Positions 23,105 through 35,164 are shown, numbered from the stretch's first letter. The stretch: 64,000 nt of DNA from Mauremys mutica (GCF_020497125.1 NC_059072.1:307910781-307974780), one strand, 5' to 3'. Numbers and translations are program-made. The notes: a model not told the origin generated them from the letters alone.

Positions 23105-25105
23105 AGCCTCTTGCTGGAACTTAGGTCAGTCAAGTTTGTGTATCAGCAGGAGATGGGCTGGAATTTAAACATTCACACTGAAATACCCAGAATCAGGCAC
23201 CTGACCAACCTGTCACAGTCTTTCCGACATTATTGGAAATTCCCAAACCCACAAATTACTGGAAGCTGGACTAAAGACTGTATACATGTAACTCTTACAG
23301 TGTAAAGGACAAGAACTAAAAGCTGTGAAATGGAGAGGATTAAAAGGAGAGCTCTGCGGAGCAGCTGGGGGAACTGTCATTGCTGGTAAACATGGAGGCA
23401 GGTGCATGTGTGCACACACGCTCCTTAGTTTCTCACTCTATCGCTGGGTCTATTAGGGAAGAATCTCCATTATGCATGGGGTTTGATCTAACACTCATTG
23501 AAAACAATGGAAAAGCTCCTGTTGATTTCAGTGGAAGTTGGATCTGACCTTTAGGGAGGAGCAGTTTGCAGAGGATATTATAGGACTGGGAAAGGGTGGA
23601 GCAACGTGAAATGGAGTGTGGGTTGGTATATGGAGAGCCAGGGAAGGCTGGAGAACCAGAATGAACAGAAGGGATTTTGCACAGCCCAGAGAAGTTGAAT
23701 CAGAGTCCGTAAGATGCAGGGGATGGTACTGAATGTTTTTAGGAAGATTGTCCAGATAGGCTTCTCAGTGGCAGAAGAAGCTAGGAGGTTTGAAGAGACA
23801 AACTCTCCTTGAGTGCAGGATAAGAATTGTGACTTTCTCATTGCATTCAGTGATGTTTTAATTAAATAAAATGTGTGCCTGATGTACTCAGAAAGCCTTA
23901 AGGATAACTGGTGTGCTCTGTTAAGCAGAGAGCTTGTTGAATACATGAAGACACTCAACTTATCACCAACAACACACCCACGTAATTCATGCAAACTCCC
24001 AAATGGAAACTTCCCAAAAACAATACCACATAATATCTCTCTTCCCTTCTCTTTGTGATAGGCAGTGGTGCAGCTAAGGGTAGGCTTGGTTAGACAGAGT
24101 ATAATCACTTTTTATTTTTGGAGGCAAGAGTTTGCCTGTTTTTTGGCAGCTATGAATGCTGGTATGCAGGGGGGAAAAACTGTTGACATTACGTGGCTTC
24201 CAATCCTCTTGTTTACTGAAAACAACCCCAAGACAGCTGCCTTGTTATACCTCCTGGAGGCAGGATCTTTTATGGAAACCTACCTGCTTAATAAACCAGA
24301 TATTCTCTTCTGCTAGATTAAGAATTCCAATTAAAAAAACAAATCTTCCCCTCCCCTCCCATCCCCTCCTTGTCAATGCCATGGACTGACTGCCTTGCCC
24401 AGCCACTGTACTAGTCTCCCGGTGACAGGCATGGGACGTGGTCAGTTCTTAATTATGGATTTGGTTTCGGAAGCATTAGCAGTGTCAGCCACATTCATGC
24501 TGGTCTATAAGAGACAACAGTAGTGTGGGAAATCTGAGCTGGCAGTGAGGGGTTTACGTTGCTGTCATGGCCACAAGGGGCTAGCATGGCGGAGGCAGTG
24601 TATTGTATGTACAGTGTACCAGCATTTTATGGCCAAGATTTTCAAAAACAGATGCACAAAAGGGTTTTCAGTACATATTTAGATACCTAAATAAGTGGCC
24701 TGATTTTCAACAGTGCTGAGCTGCCAGCAGCTTCCGTTGAAGTCCAATTAAGCCCTCAAAAATAGAGCTGGGAGAGGTGAGCAATAATAATTTATTAGTG
24801 AATATTCAAAAAATGTTAAATGTGCATATATTTGTGAATAGCCATGAACTGTTTGCCCAGCTTTGTAAAATGGGCAAATAACGAATACAAATTTACTGAC
24901 TGATCATTTAATGGCAAATTATCATGAAGTACATTGAAAAATTATTGAAGTCCTAATCCAAAATTCCAAAGGGAGACTTTTCACTGACTTCCATGGGTTT
25001 TGGATCAGGCTCCAGATTATCATTTGGCCAGCTTTATACAAAAGCTAGGAGATGCTACAGTTAAGCTTGCATGTACAACCCTAACTTTGCCCTCTTTTGC
25101 CTATG
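23105..25105. other. No supported gene
   Basis: A 176-codon open frame on the minus strand (23578-24108) has no recognisable motif and a composition like its surroundings, so I do not call it. 24650-24760 carries the old TTTTCAA-type fold-back family in a decayed state. Confidence 0.4.
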
Positions 25106-25113
25106 CATTATGA

Positions 25114-25400
25114 CAGTGGTCCCCAACCTTTTCGTCTGGCGGGCACCAGATGAAGGACCGTGGCGGCAACGCCTCTCGATGACATCGCTTGTTGGCGGCA
25201 AGTGACGTCATCGAGAGGCATCGCCACCGAATTTCTGCGGCGTTTCGGCGGCGATGCCTCTCGATGATGTCACTTGCCGCTGACAAGTGACATCATCAGA
25301 GGCGTCGCCGCCGAAATGCCGCAGAAATTCGGCGGCATTTCGGAGGAAGCTCCACCACCGGCCAGGATGGCACCTGCGGGCACCGCATTGGGGACCCCTG
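25114..25400. mobile_element. hAT-type MITE, 287 bp, CpG-rich double hairpin
   Basis: It starts CAGTGGTCCCCAACC and ends TTGGGGACCCCTG, with the octamer CATTATGA on both sides (25106-25113 and 25401-25408). The interior forms two strong hairpins: 25171-25219 (GCCTCTCGATGA paired with TCATCGAGAGGC) and 25256-25303. A third GC-rich fold-back (GCCGCCGAAATGCCGC against GCGGCATTTCGG) follows. The many surviving CpGs suggest a young or weakly methylated copy. It has no coding capacity. Confidence 0.9.
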
Positions 25401-25408
25401 CATTATGA

Positions 25409-26494
25409 TAATCGCATATCATTAGAAACTATTTCTCCACCAATCAATTTTTTCTATGATTTTAAAATAATTTATGTATGTAGGGTGACCTGTTTTCATG
25501 TATATTAAAACCTCTATCATTAATACACATGCACTAGCAGGCAGAGTTATGGTTATATATTCAGTCTTTTGACATTTCCTGATTTTGTGAGTCTAAGTAT
25601 ATAGCCTTAATATTTCATTAATTTAGTGGTTTTTTTAAATTAACGTTCCTAGTTTATTGAGCAAAACAAGGGGTAAGGAAACATCTAGGCCTGTTTTGTT
25701 TGCACAGCTTAAAACCTGATGATATAACTTACTTATTTCTTCATATCTGATGCTTTTTAAATAATCACAATGACTCTAATAACTTGTATAATTATTGCAT
25801 ACAAAACTATGAATAAAAATCCAAAAACGTTTAACAGTCCCAATGCCAACCGTCCAACAAAAAGCGATAGCCTCCCCCAACTAGCCATCCTGATTCTGTC
25901 AACCCTTCATCTCAAGAAAAACCTCAGAAAATAAATGTGTCTTGTCAGCATGCTCTGAAGCTCAGTAAATCTGGACTTTCTCAGATCAGGAAGAGGAAGG
26001 AAGTTTCAGAATGGAGGACCCCACATGGAAAAAACCTGCTACCAATCCACTCCCTATTAGAAAAAAGATTTGTTAGTTCAAATTCCTCCACTGATCACTC
26101 CTGTGGTAGTATGGTTCTTGCAAAGATAGAAGGGATCTCTCTAGTAGTCACTTCCCAAACCTTTTAGGGCCTTATAGATCAATACCTTAAACTCCACTTT
26201 GACACTAAATGGAATCCAGTATAGACTACAGAGAACCATTGTAAAATATTCTCTTTGCAAAGTATCAATTAATACATAAGCAGCCACTTTATACACTAAC
26301 TTAAGTTCCCAGTGGTCTTAAATGGTATCCTTTTAAGGCTTGGTGATACTAAAAAATTATATCATGATATAACAAGCCTTGAAGGGTCATGGTAACTAAC
26401 ACAATATTAAACAGGCTGTTCGACACTCAGGATGGACAGGGACTGTCATGTTTAACATCATACCAGTTAGTTGGGTTTAAGCGTAAATACCATA
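25409..26494. other. No supported gene
   Basis: Mostly unique, AT-rich. 26160-26240 has a passage (CTTATAGATCAATACC, TTAAACTCCA) that may be an old LINE fragment also hinted at, in the other orientation, near 29205-29240. I cannot delimit it. Confidence 0.35.
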
Positions 26495-27426
26495 ACCAGG
26501 TCCGTCCTGGGTCCAGTACTTTTCAGTATTTTCAGTAATGATTTGGATCACAGAGTGAAGAGTATGCTCTTTAAAATTTGTGGAGGAAAGCTTTTGAGAA
26601 CAGGATTAGAATTCAACACAACTTTGACAAATTGGAGAATTGTCTGAAATCCACAAGATGAAATTTACTAAAGACTGGTACAAAGTATGTGTTTTAGGAT
26701 GGAAAAATCAAATGCACAGCTACAAAATGGGAAATAACTGCTAGGCATTAGTACTCCTGAAAAAGATCCAGAGGTCATAGTGGATCACTAATTGAATATG
26801 TCAACATTATGATGCAGTTTCAAAAAAAGCTAATATCATTCTGGGATGCATTAATAGGAGTGTTATACGTAAGACATGGGAACTAATTGTCCTGCTCAAC
26901 TTGGCACTGGTAAGGCCTCAGCTGGAGTACAATATCCAACTATGGGTCTTTAGGAAAGATGTGAATGAACTGGAGAGACTCCAGAGGAGAGCAACAAAAA
27001 ACTATACAAGGTTTAGGAAAACCTACGAAGAAAGGTTAAAAAAACTGAGCATGTTTAGTATTTAGAAAAGAAGACTATCATCAGCTCCCACCTCAATCTT
27101 CAAATATTGTAAGGGCCGTTATAAAGAGGATGGTGATCAATTGTTCTCCTTGTCCATTGAAAGTAGGAGAAGGGGTAGTAGGATTAATATGCAGCAAGGG
27201 AGATTTAGGTTAGATATTAGGGAAAACTTTCCAACTATACGGGTAGCTAAGTTCTGGAAGAGGCTTCCAATGGGGGTTGTTGAATCTTTATCATTGGAGG
27301 TTTTTAAGAACAGGTTTGACAAGGGATGGTCTAGGTTTACTTGGTCCTGCCTCAGGGCAGGAGGCTGGACTAGATGACTTCTTGAGTTTCCTTCCAGCCC
27401 TACATTTCTATGATTTATGATTTTAT
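26495..27426 (+). mobile_element. CR1 LINE, 3' portion of ORF2 plus 3' UTR
   Basis: The end of a CR1 reverse-transcriptase frame, broken by stops: a decayed FSVFSNDLDH-like passage near 26520-26550, the TRPQLEYN-type passage near 26910-26935, then the post-RT region (about 27150-27320). The DNA ends with GACTAGATGACTTCTTGAG, CTTCCAGCCCTACATTTC and the short TATGATTTATGATT repeats typical of CR1 termini. It is 5'-truncated and inactive. The left boundary is approximate. Confidence 0.8.
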
Positions 27427-27534
27427 GATAGTCCCTCTTTATGTTGAGTGTTTAACAGAATTTTAGTGGCCATAATTCTTCAGAGTCATGTTCTAATATC
27501 ATCTAATTTTCTAGCATAGACAAGCCCTTGTAGA

Positions 27535-27667
27535 CATGCATCCGACGAAGTGGGTATTCACCCACGAAAGCTCATGCTCCAATACGTCTGTTAGTCTATA
27601 AGGTGCCACAGGACTCTTTGCTGCTTTTGCAGATCCAGACTAGCACAGCTACCCCTCTGATACTTGA
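27535..27667 (+). mobile_element. PLE 3' terminal sequence, 133 bp, 12-bp TSD
   Basis: Flanked by identical 12-mers AGCCCTTGTAGA (27523-27534 and 27668-27679). Contains TGGGTATTCACCCACGAAAG, CTCATGCTCC, GTCTGTTAGTC, AGGTGCCACAGGACTC and CTACCCCTCTGATAC in that order, the same as the ends of the PLE at 14282-14778 read on its coding strand. Only the 3' terminus was inserted. It contains a hammerhead-like core with an intact CGAAAGC and a C at the would-be cleavage position. Confidence 0.85.
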
Positions 27668-27679
27668 AGCCCTTGTAGA

Positions 27680-29249
27680 GTGCATTATGCTAGTCTAACC
27701 TCATTGTGACAAAGACACATAATTGTAGCAAGGTACCAAGGACAGGTGGCTAATTAAGGCTGCTCTATTGTACACCAAGGACTTAACCAGCTCCAGCATA
27801 CAATGACCACAAAAGGTAGCTAAAACCCACCTTTCTTCCCTTAGTCAGCCAGGTGACAGACTCTGATCTTACATTTGCAGCCTATGATATGGCTGGGCAA
27901 TCACTGTATTGTGCTGATGGTATAAATATCAGAGAAATGGCATCCTGAAATCATAACAAGCCCTGACTTTTGGAGAGAACTTATCTTAGAACAGGAGGAA
28001 GTAGAGACAAATGCTTGAACTGTATTTGTGTGCAAGCAACATGGTGAGGAAAAAGATGACAAGCATCTGCTTTCCTTCATGTGATTGGGTATGATGCATT
28101 GGAAGTACATTTGGCTTTGTAATATAAAAGGATAACATGAAGTTAACTCTACCAATGGATCAGTTCCAGAACTATTTCAGCCTGAAGAAAAATGTGATAT
28201 TTGGATGTCTCTTTTCATTTATTACCAGAAATGAGGCTGCTGCAGGAACAATAGATCAGTATGTGAATGTTTTAAAAATGAAGGCCAGGTCTTGTGATTC
28301 TGTGCAGCTTGACGGATGACAAACTCCATGGCTGACTATTGAGAGGACTAGATCTTTGGCCTTTAAGGGGAAAAAGAAAAGAGCAGAGCAAGTGAAAACA
28401 GGCTTTCCTCTGAATGAAAATGAAAACAACATACACATGGCTTAAAGCAAAGAAATGGAAATCTATATACCAAACAGTGTTAAAAGAACATGGCCCGTGA
28501 CAGTGTGACTAAGTATGGGAGTGATTATTGGGCAAGTTTTTCAGAAATGTGTATTTGAAGTTAGGCTCTTAAACCCTTGACCATTATTATTAATAAATAA
28601 AGTCTTTATAAAGTGCCTTAACCTTTCATGGCACTTTACAGAGATTAACAAAATAGACATGGACCTCACCCTGGAGAATTTCCAATCTAAGAGCTCCATT
28701 TTGACATCCTGACTCATATTGTCTGGTACCTTCCTATAAGAGAAGGCTCCTTGATTTCAGCAGGACTGCTGGCATGGTAAAGTACTACCTAATATATGTC
28801 AAGGTGGCAGAATCAAGCACTAAATCAGACCATGAAAGAATGGAGGTAGGGAAAGCAGGGATGAGCTCTAAAACTGATTTTCTAAAAAGTGAGCCATATG
28901 ACATAGTGAGCAAATCAGATTTATTCTGATATTTTAAGTGGAGACTGAGCTAACACAAGGAAAGGAGAAGAAGACAGCACCGGAAAATGGATTTTGAAGA
29001 GAGATTTGAAGGAAATGCATGAAGGGGGAGATGATGTTGTTTCAGGCATAGAGAGCAATGTGAAACATGGCCCTAAAGTGAGAGTAGGAGACAGATATAA
29101 AAGGAGTAGTAAAGTGAGAAGAGTGGAAAAAGCATGAGGGGTAAATTGGAGGCCCACTGGAGATTAGAAACAAGATGACGTTGAGAGCAAGGCTGTGTGC
29201 AGAGCCTTAAAAGTGAGAATGAGGAGTTTGAACTTTAAATGAAAAGAGA
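27680..29249. other. No supported gene
   Basis: 28573-28680 recalls an antisense MIR-like SINE (TAAAGTGCCTTAACC, GGCACTTTACAGAG). 28990-29249 is purine-rich and may be the older element into which the following CR1 inserted. No coding evidence. Confidence 0.35.
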
Positions 29250-30335
29250 CGGGGAGCAACGAAGGGACGGCACTGGGACCTTTTGCTGTTCACCATATTC
29301 ATAAATGATCTGGAAAAAGGGGTAAGCAGTGAGGTGGCAGCATTTACAGATGGTACAAAATTACTCAAGAGAAGTGCAAAGCTGATTGCAAAGAGTTACA
29401 AAGGGATCTCACAAAACTGAGTGACTGGGTAACAAAATGGCAGATGAAATTCAATGTTGATGAGTGCAAAGTAATGTATATTGGAAAAAATAATGCCCGA
29501 CTATACACAGAAAATGTTGGGGTCTAAATTAACTATTACCACTCAAGAAAGAGATCTTGGAGTCATCATGTATAGTACCCTGAAAACATCTGCTCAATGT
29601 GCAATGGCAGCCAAAAAAAGCTATCAGAATGTTAGGAATCATTAAGAAAGATTACAGATAATAAAACAGAAAATGCCATAATGCCACTATATAAATCCAT
29701 GGTATGCCTATACCTTGAATACTGTATGCAATTCTGGTCACCCCATCTGAAAAAAGATGTATAAGAATTGGAAAAGGTATAGAGAAGGGAGCTTCCATAT
29801 GAGGAGAGATGGAAAACACTGGGACTGTTCAGCTAAGAAAAGAGTTGACTTAGGGCGGATATGATAGAGGGCTAGAAAATCATGAATGATGTGGAGAAAG
29901 TAAATGGGGAAGTGTTATTTACCCCTTCGCATAACACAAGAACAAGAGGTCACCCAATGCAATTAATAGGCAGCAAGTTTAAAACAAACAAAATGAAGTA
30001 TTTCTTCACAAAATGCACAATCTGTGGAACTTGTTGCCAGGGGATTTTGTTGGCCAGTTGCATAACTGGGTTAAAAAAAGAATTAGATAAGTTCATGGAG
30101 GATAGGTCCATCCATAGCTATTAGCCAGGATGGTCAGGGACACAACCCCTTGCTCTGGGTATCACTAGAACTCCAAATGCTAGAAACTGGGACTGGACAA
30201 CAGGGAATGGATCAAAATTGTTCTGTTCTGTTTATTCCCTCTGAAGCATCTGGCATTGGCCACTGTTAGAAGACAGGATACTGGGCTAGATGGCCATTGG
30301 AATAACCCAGTAAGACCGTTCTTATGACTCTTCAG
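29250..30335 (+). mobile_element. CR1 LINE, RT fragment plus 3' UTR
   Basis: Reads in pieces as a CR1 reverse transcriptase: GTVLGPLLFTIFINDLEKG, then VAAFTDGTKLL where the catalytic YADD has decayed to FTDG. An ERDLGVIM motif and an LNTVCNSGHP block follow further on. Several stops and shifts interrupt it. The 3' UTR ends with CTGGGCTAGATGGCCATTGG and CCGTTCTTATG, the canonical CR1 terminus. 5'-truncated, dead. Confidence 0.8.
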
Positions 30336-30626
30336 GGAAAGGGGAGTGGTGACATGATGAGAGCAGGGGAAGAAGATGATTACTTTAGCTGTTGAGTAGG
30401 TTGAACAAGGAAGAGACTAGAGTTGAGGATACCACACAAAAGAGTAACAGGGCTGTACTCAATCTTGCATCTGACCCTCTGCTGCCTCAGATCCCCCTTG
30501 TTGTGGTCTCGAAAACTATACCCAGACTCTTGTAAGTCAGATAACACCCCAGGGATCAGGTGATGGCCTGGTCACCTGGTCATTGAAAAAACGGCCATCA
30601 AGAAGCTCATTTAGGAAAGACATCTG
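30336..30626. other. Spacer
   Basis: Possible continuation of the older purine-rich element interrupted by the CR1. Its last 8 bases (30619-30626, GACATCTG) are the target duplication of the next hAT MITE. Confidence 0.35.
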
Positions 30627-30749
30627 TAGAGTGACCAGACAGCAAGTGTGAAAAATTGGGATGGGGGTGGGGGATAATAGGGGCCTATATAAGAAAAAGA
30701 CCCCAAAATCAGGACTGTCTCTATAAAATTGGGACATCTGGTCACCCTA
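30627..30749. mobile_element. hAT-type MITE, 123 bp (family A, copy 2)
   Basis: Starts TAGAGTGACCAGAC, ends CTGGTCACCCTA, flanked by the perfect octamer GACATCTG (30619-30626 and 30750-30757). Colinear with the copy at 1149-1272. The perfect duplication settles the family as hAT. Confidence 0.92.
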
Positions 30750-30757
30750 GACATCTG

Positions 30758-31514
30758 CAAGTGACCTTGGGTCAGGGGAAAGGACCTGGCTGAAGCTACC
30801 TGCAGGGAGGGGCAGAAGCCTAAAGTGGCTTGAGGGCATGCCAGGCAGTGGAAGCTGGGTTTTGAGAAAGAAATGTTGAGCCCAGACAGAATTTGAAGAA
30901 ACTATTGAGCTGGGGAAAGGATTGCTTTTTAAGTTGACATTTCAACTGTGATGTCCTCCAATATCACCCTCCACAGGAGAGGAGGAGGGAATGGATGATG
31001 GATCTGTGTAGTCAATGCCCACTGATTAATAGGATGAGGATTTCACTCACAGATTTTAAGTCCAGAAGGGACCACTATGACTGCGCAGTCTGATATCCTG
31101 CAACATGGGACACAGAATTTCATTCAGTGACCTACTTGCCCCTTCCCTAGACAGCTCTGGTTCAGCCCCTTAAATTCCCATGTGTGTTGAGGTAGAAGGT
31201 GCTACTTGTGCTCCAGGACAGGGAAGGACTTTGCTTGTGGTTCAGAAACAAATAAGAACTGACTCAAACAAATCTTTTTTGAGGTTCCTAAATGCTCAGC
31301 TCAGTTAGCTTCCTGCTCCCTGCCCACCAATCTCCCATTTTTATTTTTTTATTTTTGCATATCTCTAAACTTCCTGCCTTTGGCTCGGGTCAGTAATGTA
31401 AGAGCCAAAATACCATTTTTTAAAAAAAAGCTGTTTTTGATGTTATTTCCAGCCTGACTGGAAGCAGGAAATAACTGGAAATCTCATGGGGAAACCTCTT
31501 CTCATGAGATTTCC
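30758..31514. other. No supported gene
   Basis: 31050-31140 (AGATTTTAAGTCCAGAAGG, ACCACTATGACTGCGCAGTC) resembles a common sauropsid interspersed repeat I cannot name. Otherwise unique. Confidence 0.35.
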
Positions 31515-31526
31515 AGTCCAATTTTA

Positions 31527-31598
31527 GAGTGGTAGCCGTGTTAGTCTGTATCAGCAAAAACAACGAGGAGTCCTTGTGGCACAAGTCCTTGTTGTTTT
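31527..31598. mobile_element. Short fold-back PLE end, 72 bp, 12-bp TSD
   Basis: Flanked by identical 12-mers AGTCCAATTTTA (31515-31526 and 31599-31610). Begins GAGTGGTAGCCGTGTTAGTC, a PLE terminal motif in reverse orientation. It then folds back on itself (AAAACAACGAGGAGTCC against AGTCCTTGTTGTTTT). The smallest of the PLE insertions here. Confidence 0.75.
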
Positions 31599-31610
31599 AG
31601 TCCAATTTTA

Positions 31611-32605
31611 AAGATTCAAAGTTTCAGATACTCTGGATAAAGTTCAAGTACACAACCAAGGCCAAATCTTACAGACGTGTATGCATGCAACACCCAATGA
31701 AGCCAGTGGGAGTTCTACATATCCAGTGGCTGCTAGAGTCTGCGCCCAGACTTTTGGGTGCTTATTTGAACTAAACTCCTGAACAGATTGTATAGAGCTG
31801 TGCTGCAGTAGTACCTTGATTCTGAACACCTCCAAAGTCTGGACTGGGAATACCAAATTTAGGTTACTCCCTGGTCTCCATCCAAAATAAAAAAAAAAGC
31901 AGGAGGCCCATTTCTGGATCTGAGATCATAGAGAAGGAAATAAGCAAGAATACCGTTCTCATGTTCTCATCTCCACTTTCTGTTCCTTTTGCTGTTTCAC
32001 GGACATTGTTGATTTCATGTTGCAATATGCTTCATTTCTAAAAGCATTCATTTCAGCACAAGCACCATTCCCAAGCGGACAGACATGCCCAAGGACAGCA
32101 CTACTGACGTGAAGCACCGTCAGAAATCAAATACAGTAGCAGCATTCATGATTGTTATTATCGCTAGATGCTATACACACACCTAGCTGAACGCTATCTC
32201 TGCCACAAATTGTATGTTTTTTGTTTGATCACATTTACTGTATACCCAAACTAGGTTCCCTATCCTATAGCTTTTGTACCCTCCAGTTTTCCTGTCTCTC
32301 TTATTGTCTCTGTTGAGACTCAGGACTGTATTCTCATTCATTTACACCCACTCATTTACACTCATTCTATCTGTATGCGTGCTTCTGCTCATATGTTTTG
32401 CTGCCTTTTACTACCTCTTTGCATTCCATAATAAGGGATGGGAGGGAGTCTCATATCTGAGATGAATACTATGGTTACAGGCAATATGCTGGGTGTTACA
32501 TCTCCAGGGAGTAGTAACCGGGAGAGATATTACAGTATTTGGGTAAAATGGCCTTTTCATTATATGGAACAGCTGCCCTCACTGAAACCACACTCGCTGG
32601 CTGCT
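31611..32605. other. No supported gene
   Basis: AT-rich, apparently unique. I found no exon or bounded repeat. Confidence 0.4.
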
Positions 32606-33535
32606 TACTCCTGGGCGAATGCTGAGCCAAAAATTAAAAATTCTGTGCACAATATTTTAAAATTCAGCATATTTTATTTGTCAAAATAACACAATATAAT
32701 CATGCCAGTGTCAATTATTTTGGTAATTTATTTCAAAATACCTGTCAGCAAGTATGTCTGTAACAATACAGACAACAAAAAGGATTCAGGAAATGTTTTT
32801 TGACAAATAGATTCCTTACTAGGCATGTTAATACAGAACTTTGAGTAAACTACAGTACAGAACTGTATTTCCCGCACCCCTCAGAAGCAGTGCAAAGGCT
32901 TGGAGGAGTCAGAGGCAATGGAGAAGCTGAGGGACAGGGAAGTAAATTGTTGGGAAGGAGCCTGGGAGTGAACCTGGAGAGCTGTTGGGTGTGGGTGGGA
33001 GAAGTATGGAACAAGGGATTTTTTTTGTGGGGGGCGGGGATTGCTAGAGAGTTGGGGAGTCTTCCCCATGCAGACCCTGACTGACCCCTAGCCTCTCTCA
33101 TTCAGTCAGGCACATCGGCCCCTGTCCTCATCTGTCCCTGCACCCCCACTAAGCCACCCTCCTCCCCCCATCAGTGTGACCCTGCACCCTCCTCCCATTC
33201 AGCCATGACTCAAGGCTATCACCCCACTAGCTCCTGTGTCCCCAACACCATGTGCCCCCCTCACTAGCCCTTCTGAACCCCAGTCTATGTGACCCCCCCA
33301 GCAGCCCTGCATGTCCCACTCTGTCCGTCCACCTCAAAGCCCCTGCCTCCTCACCTGGCCTTGAGGGCAAAGCGCTGTGAAGAAAGAAGCATCTCCTCTT
33401 CCCTATGCACGGCTTGCTGGTCTGGCCCGTGAGCCAGCTGCCTTCTGTTCTGGTGACACAGCAGCGCCTGGTGGGTGAAAGGTGTAATTGCAGTGCCTCT
33501 CTGGCAGAATGTGGTGCAGAATTCCCTGAGGAGTA
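32606..33535. mobile_element. 0.93-kb DNA element with inverted ends
   Basis: The left end is TACTCCTGGGCGAATGCTG, and the reverse-complemented right end is TACTCCTCAGGGAATTCTGC, so the termini are inverted. The left third is AT-rich with ATTTTATTTGTCAAAATAAC, and the right two thirds are C-rich. I could not find a convincing target duplication (GCTGCT-like bases occur on both sides), so the superfamily is open. Frames of up to 153 codons inside it overlap on both strands and lack domains. Confidence 0.55.
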
Positions 33536-33689
33536 GCAGCTGCTCACATTGTGGCAAGCGTTGGTCCCCCATTGCAGGTACAGAGGGCCTTGACAGCAGT
33601 GGGTATGGTGAAGGGGTAGCATTCTGGAAGCTATGTATGGAGGGATGAGGTCCCAGTGCATTGTGGCACAAAGCTGCATGAGGATCACT

Positions 33690-33963
33690 GCATAGGTCTA
33701 CATTGCAGTAAAACCGATGGCTGACCCAGTCTCACTGGGCTTGGGCTCGGGGGCTGTTTAATTGCAGTGCTTGCAGACATTTGGGCTTGGGCTGGAACCT
33801 GGGCTCTGAGACCCTCTCACCTCACCGGGTCCTAGAACCTGGGCTCCAGCCTGAGCCCAAACATCTACACCACAGCTAAACAGCCCCTTAGCCTGAGCCC
33901 CATGAGCCTGAGTCAGCTGTCATGGGCAAGCCATGGGTTTTTAATTGCAGTGTAGACTTACCC
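33690..33963. mobile_element. PIF/Harbinger-like MITE, 274 bp, 3-bp TSD
   Basis: Left end GCATAGGTCTACATTGCAG. The right end, reverse-complemented, is GGGTAAGTCTACACTGCAA. Both flanks carry ACT (33687-33689 and 33964-33966). The ends share the GTCTACA(C/T) block, six bases in, with the two full-length Harbingers downstream. The interior is symmetric and GC-rich (GGGCTTGGGCTGG, GAACCTGGGCTC, TTTAATTGCAGTG). It encodes nothing. Confidence 0.65.
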
Positions 33964-33966
33964 ACT

Positions 33967-35164
33967 AGGGCCCAGTGCCTAAGGTGCTTTGGTGAACAAG
34001 ATGGAGTAGGCTGGGGAAAGAGTTTCTGGATTTCCCATTAAAGGAATGTTCGGTCACTCCGCCCTCTCACACATTGGGCTGGGGTGTTGATGTTGCCTAG
34101 AAGCCACTACATTTATAAGTCTGTGCTAGTAGCTGCACACTGATTCCACAGACAGGGAAGAAGGTTTCCTTCCCCCCAGACTCCTGTGTAGGTCCCCCGT
34201 GTGCATCTCTGCTACTTGGCCTGTGAGCTGGAGACTGCAATTGACCCTTTGAACATTTGGAAGGATTTGATTGGGCAGTTTACTTTCCTCTATTTTTGAT
34301 CCATTTTTGGAATATCTTTCCCGCTGCCTAGGAGAGAATGATCTGGCCAGTATCTTGTTAGAATATTGTGTGTTGTTTGATTCTGATTTATGGGAGAGGG
34401 AAAAGCAAAAGGATTTCCTAAGAAAGCCCAGGGTTTGATTCCACCAGTCACTCTGTGTCATCACCACCTGTGATACATGGCCCCAAGCACAGCAACTCCT
34501 CCCAAAAGGGGTGTGGGCGCAATTGTGTAGGGTGTCCTGAGGTGCATCTGACACAACACCATATGTGAGTAGCACTGGCTAACCAGGGGGCATGGCCAAG
34601 ACACCCAAGTGTAATCAGAGCCTCCTAATGCAGCTTCTGCCAGCTGTGCTCCTGTCAGCAAATTAAAACTGAGTTCTGGCAGAACACTCCAGGATGGCAG
34701 CTCTGCAAATACTGCCTACCCCTGAAAGTAAATCCTTCTCCACCTTGGATTCAGCAGCCTCAGCTGGTGCAGAGATGGGGAGTTAACACATTCTTATCCC
34801 ATTGGGGGAGGGGTGACGTCCCTCAGCTCTCCCATCCTGTGGAACTTTCCACTGGGAATAAAAAACTGTAAAAGTGTGGAAAAATCTGTGGCACTCTTGG
34901 CAGGATGGAAGGAGACGAGCACAGTGTTGTCTTCATGTCAGTGTGATTTTTACCACTAGCACAATAATAATCCCACATAGTACTCCTGTCCTCACTGTGT
35001 GCTCAGCAAACACCATGGACATGCAAAGATTTATACACATCAGCCACTGTCAGAGAAGCAGCGATAAATGTTTCAGGAGCCAATTTCTGTGGAAAAGCCT
35101 GAGAATGCGTTGTCTGACCAGCAGCTGTTTGTTTACTATTATAATTATTATTTTGTATTGCTTG
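33967..35164. other. No supported gene
   Basis: Unique-looking sequence. A 149-codon minus-strand frame (34126-34575) has no motif and is not called. Confidence 0.4.
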
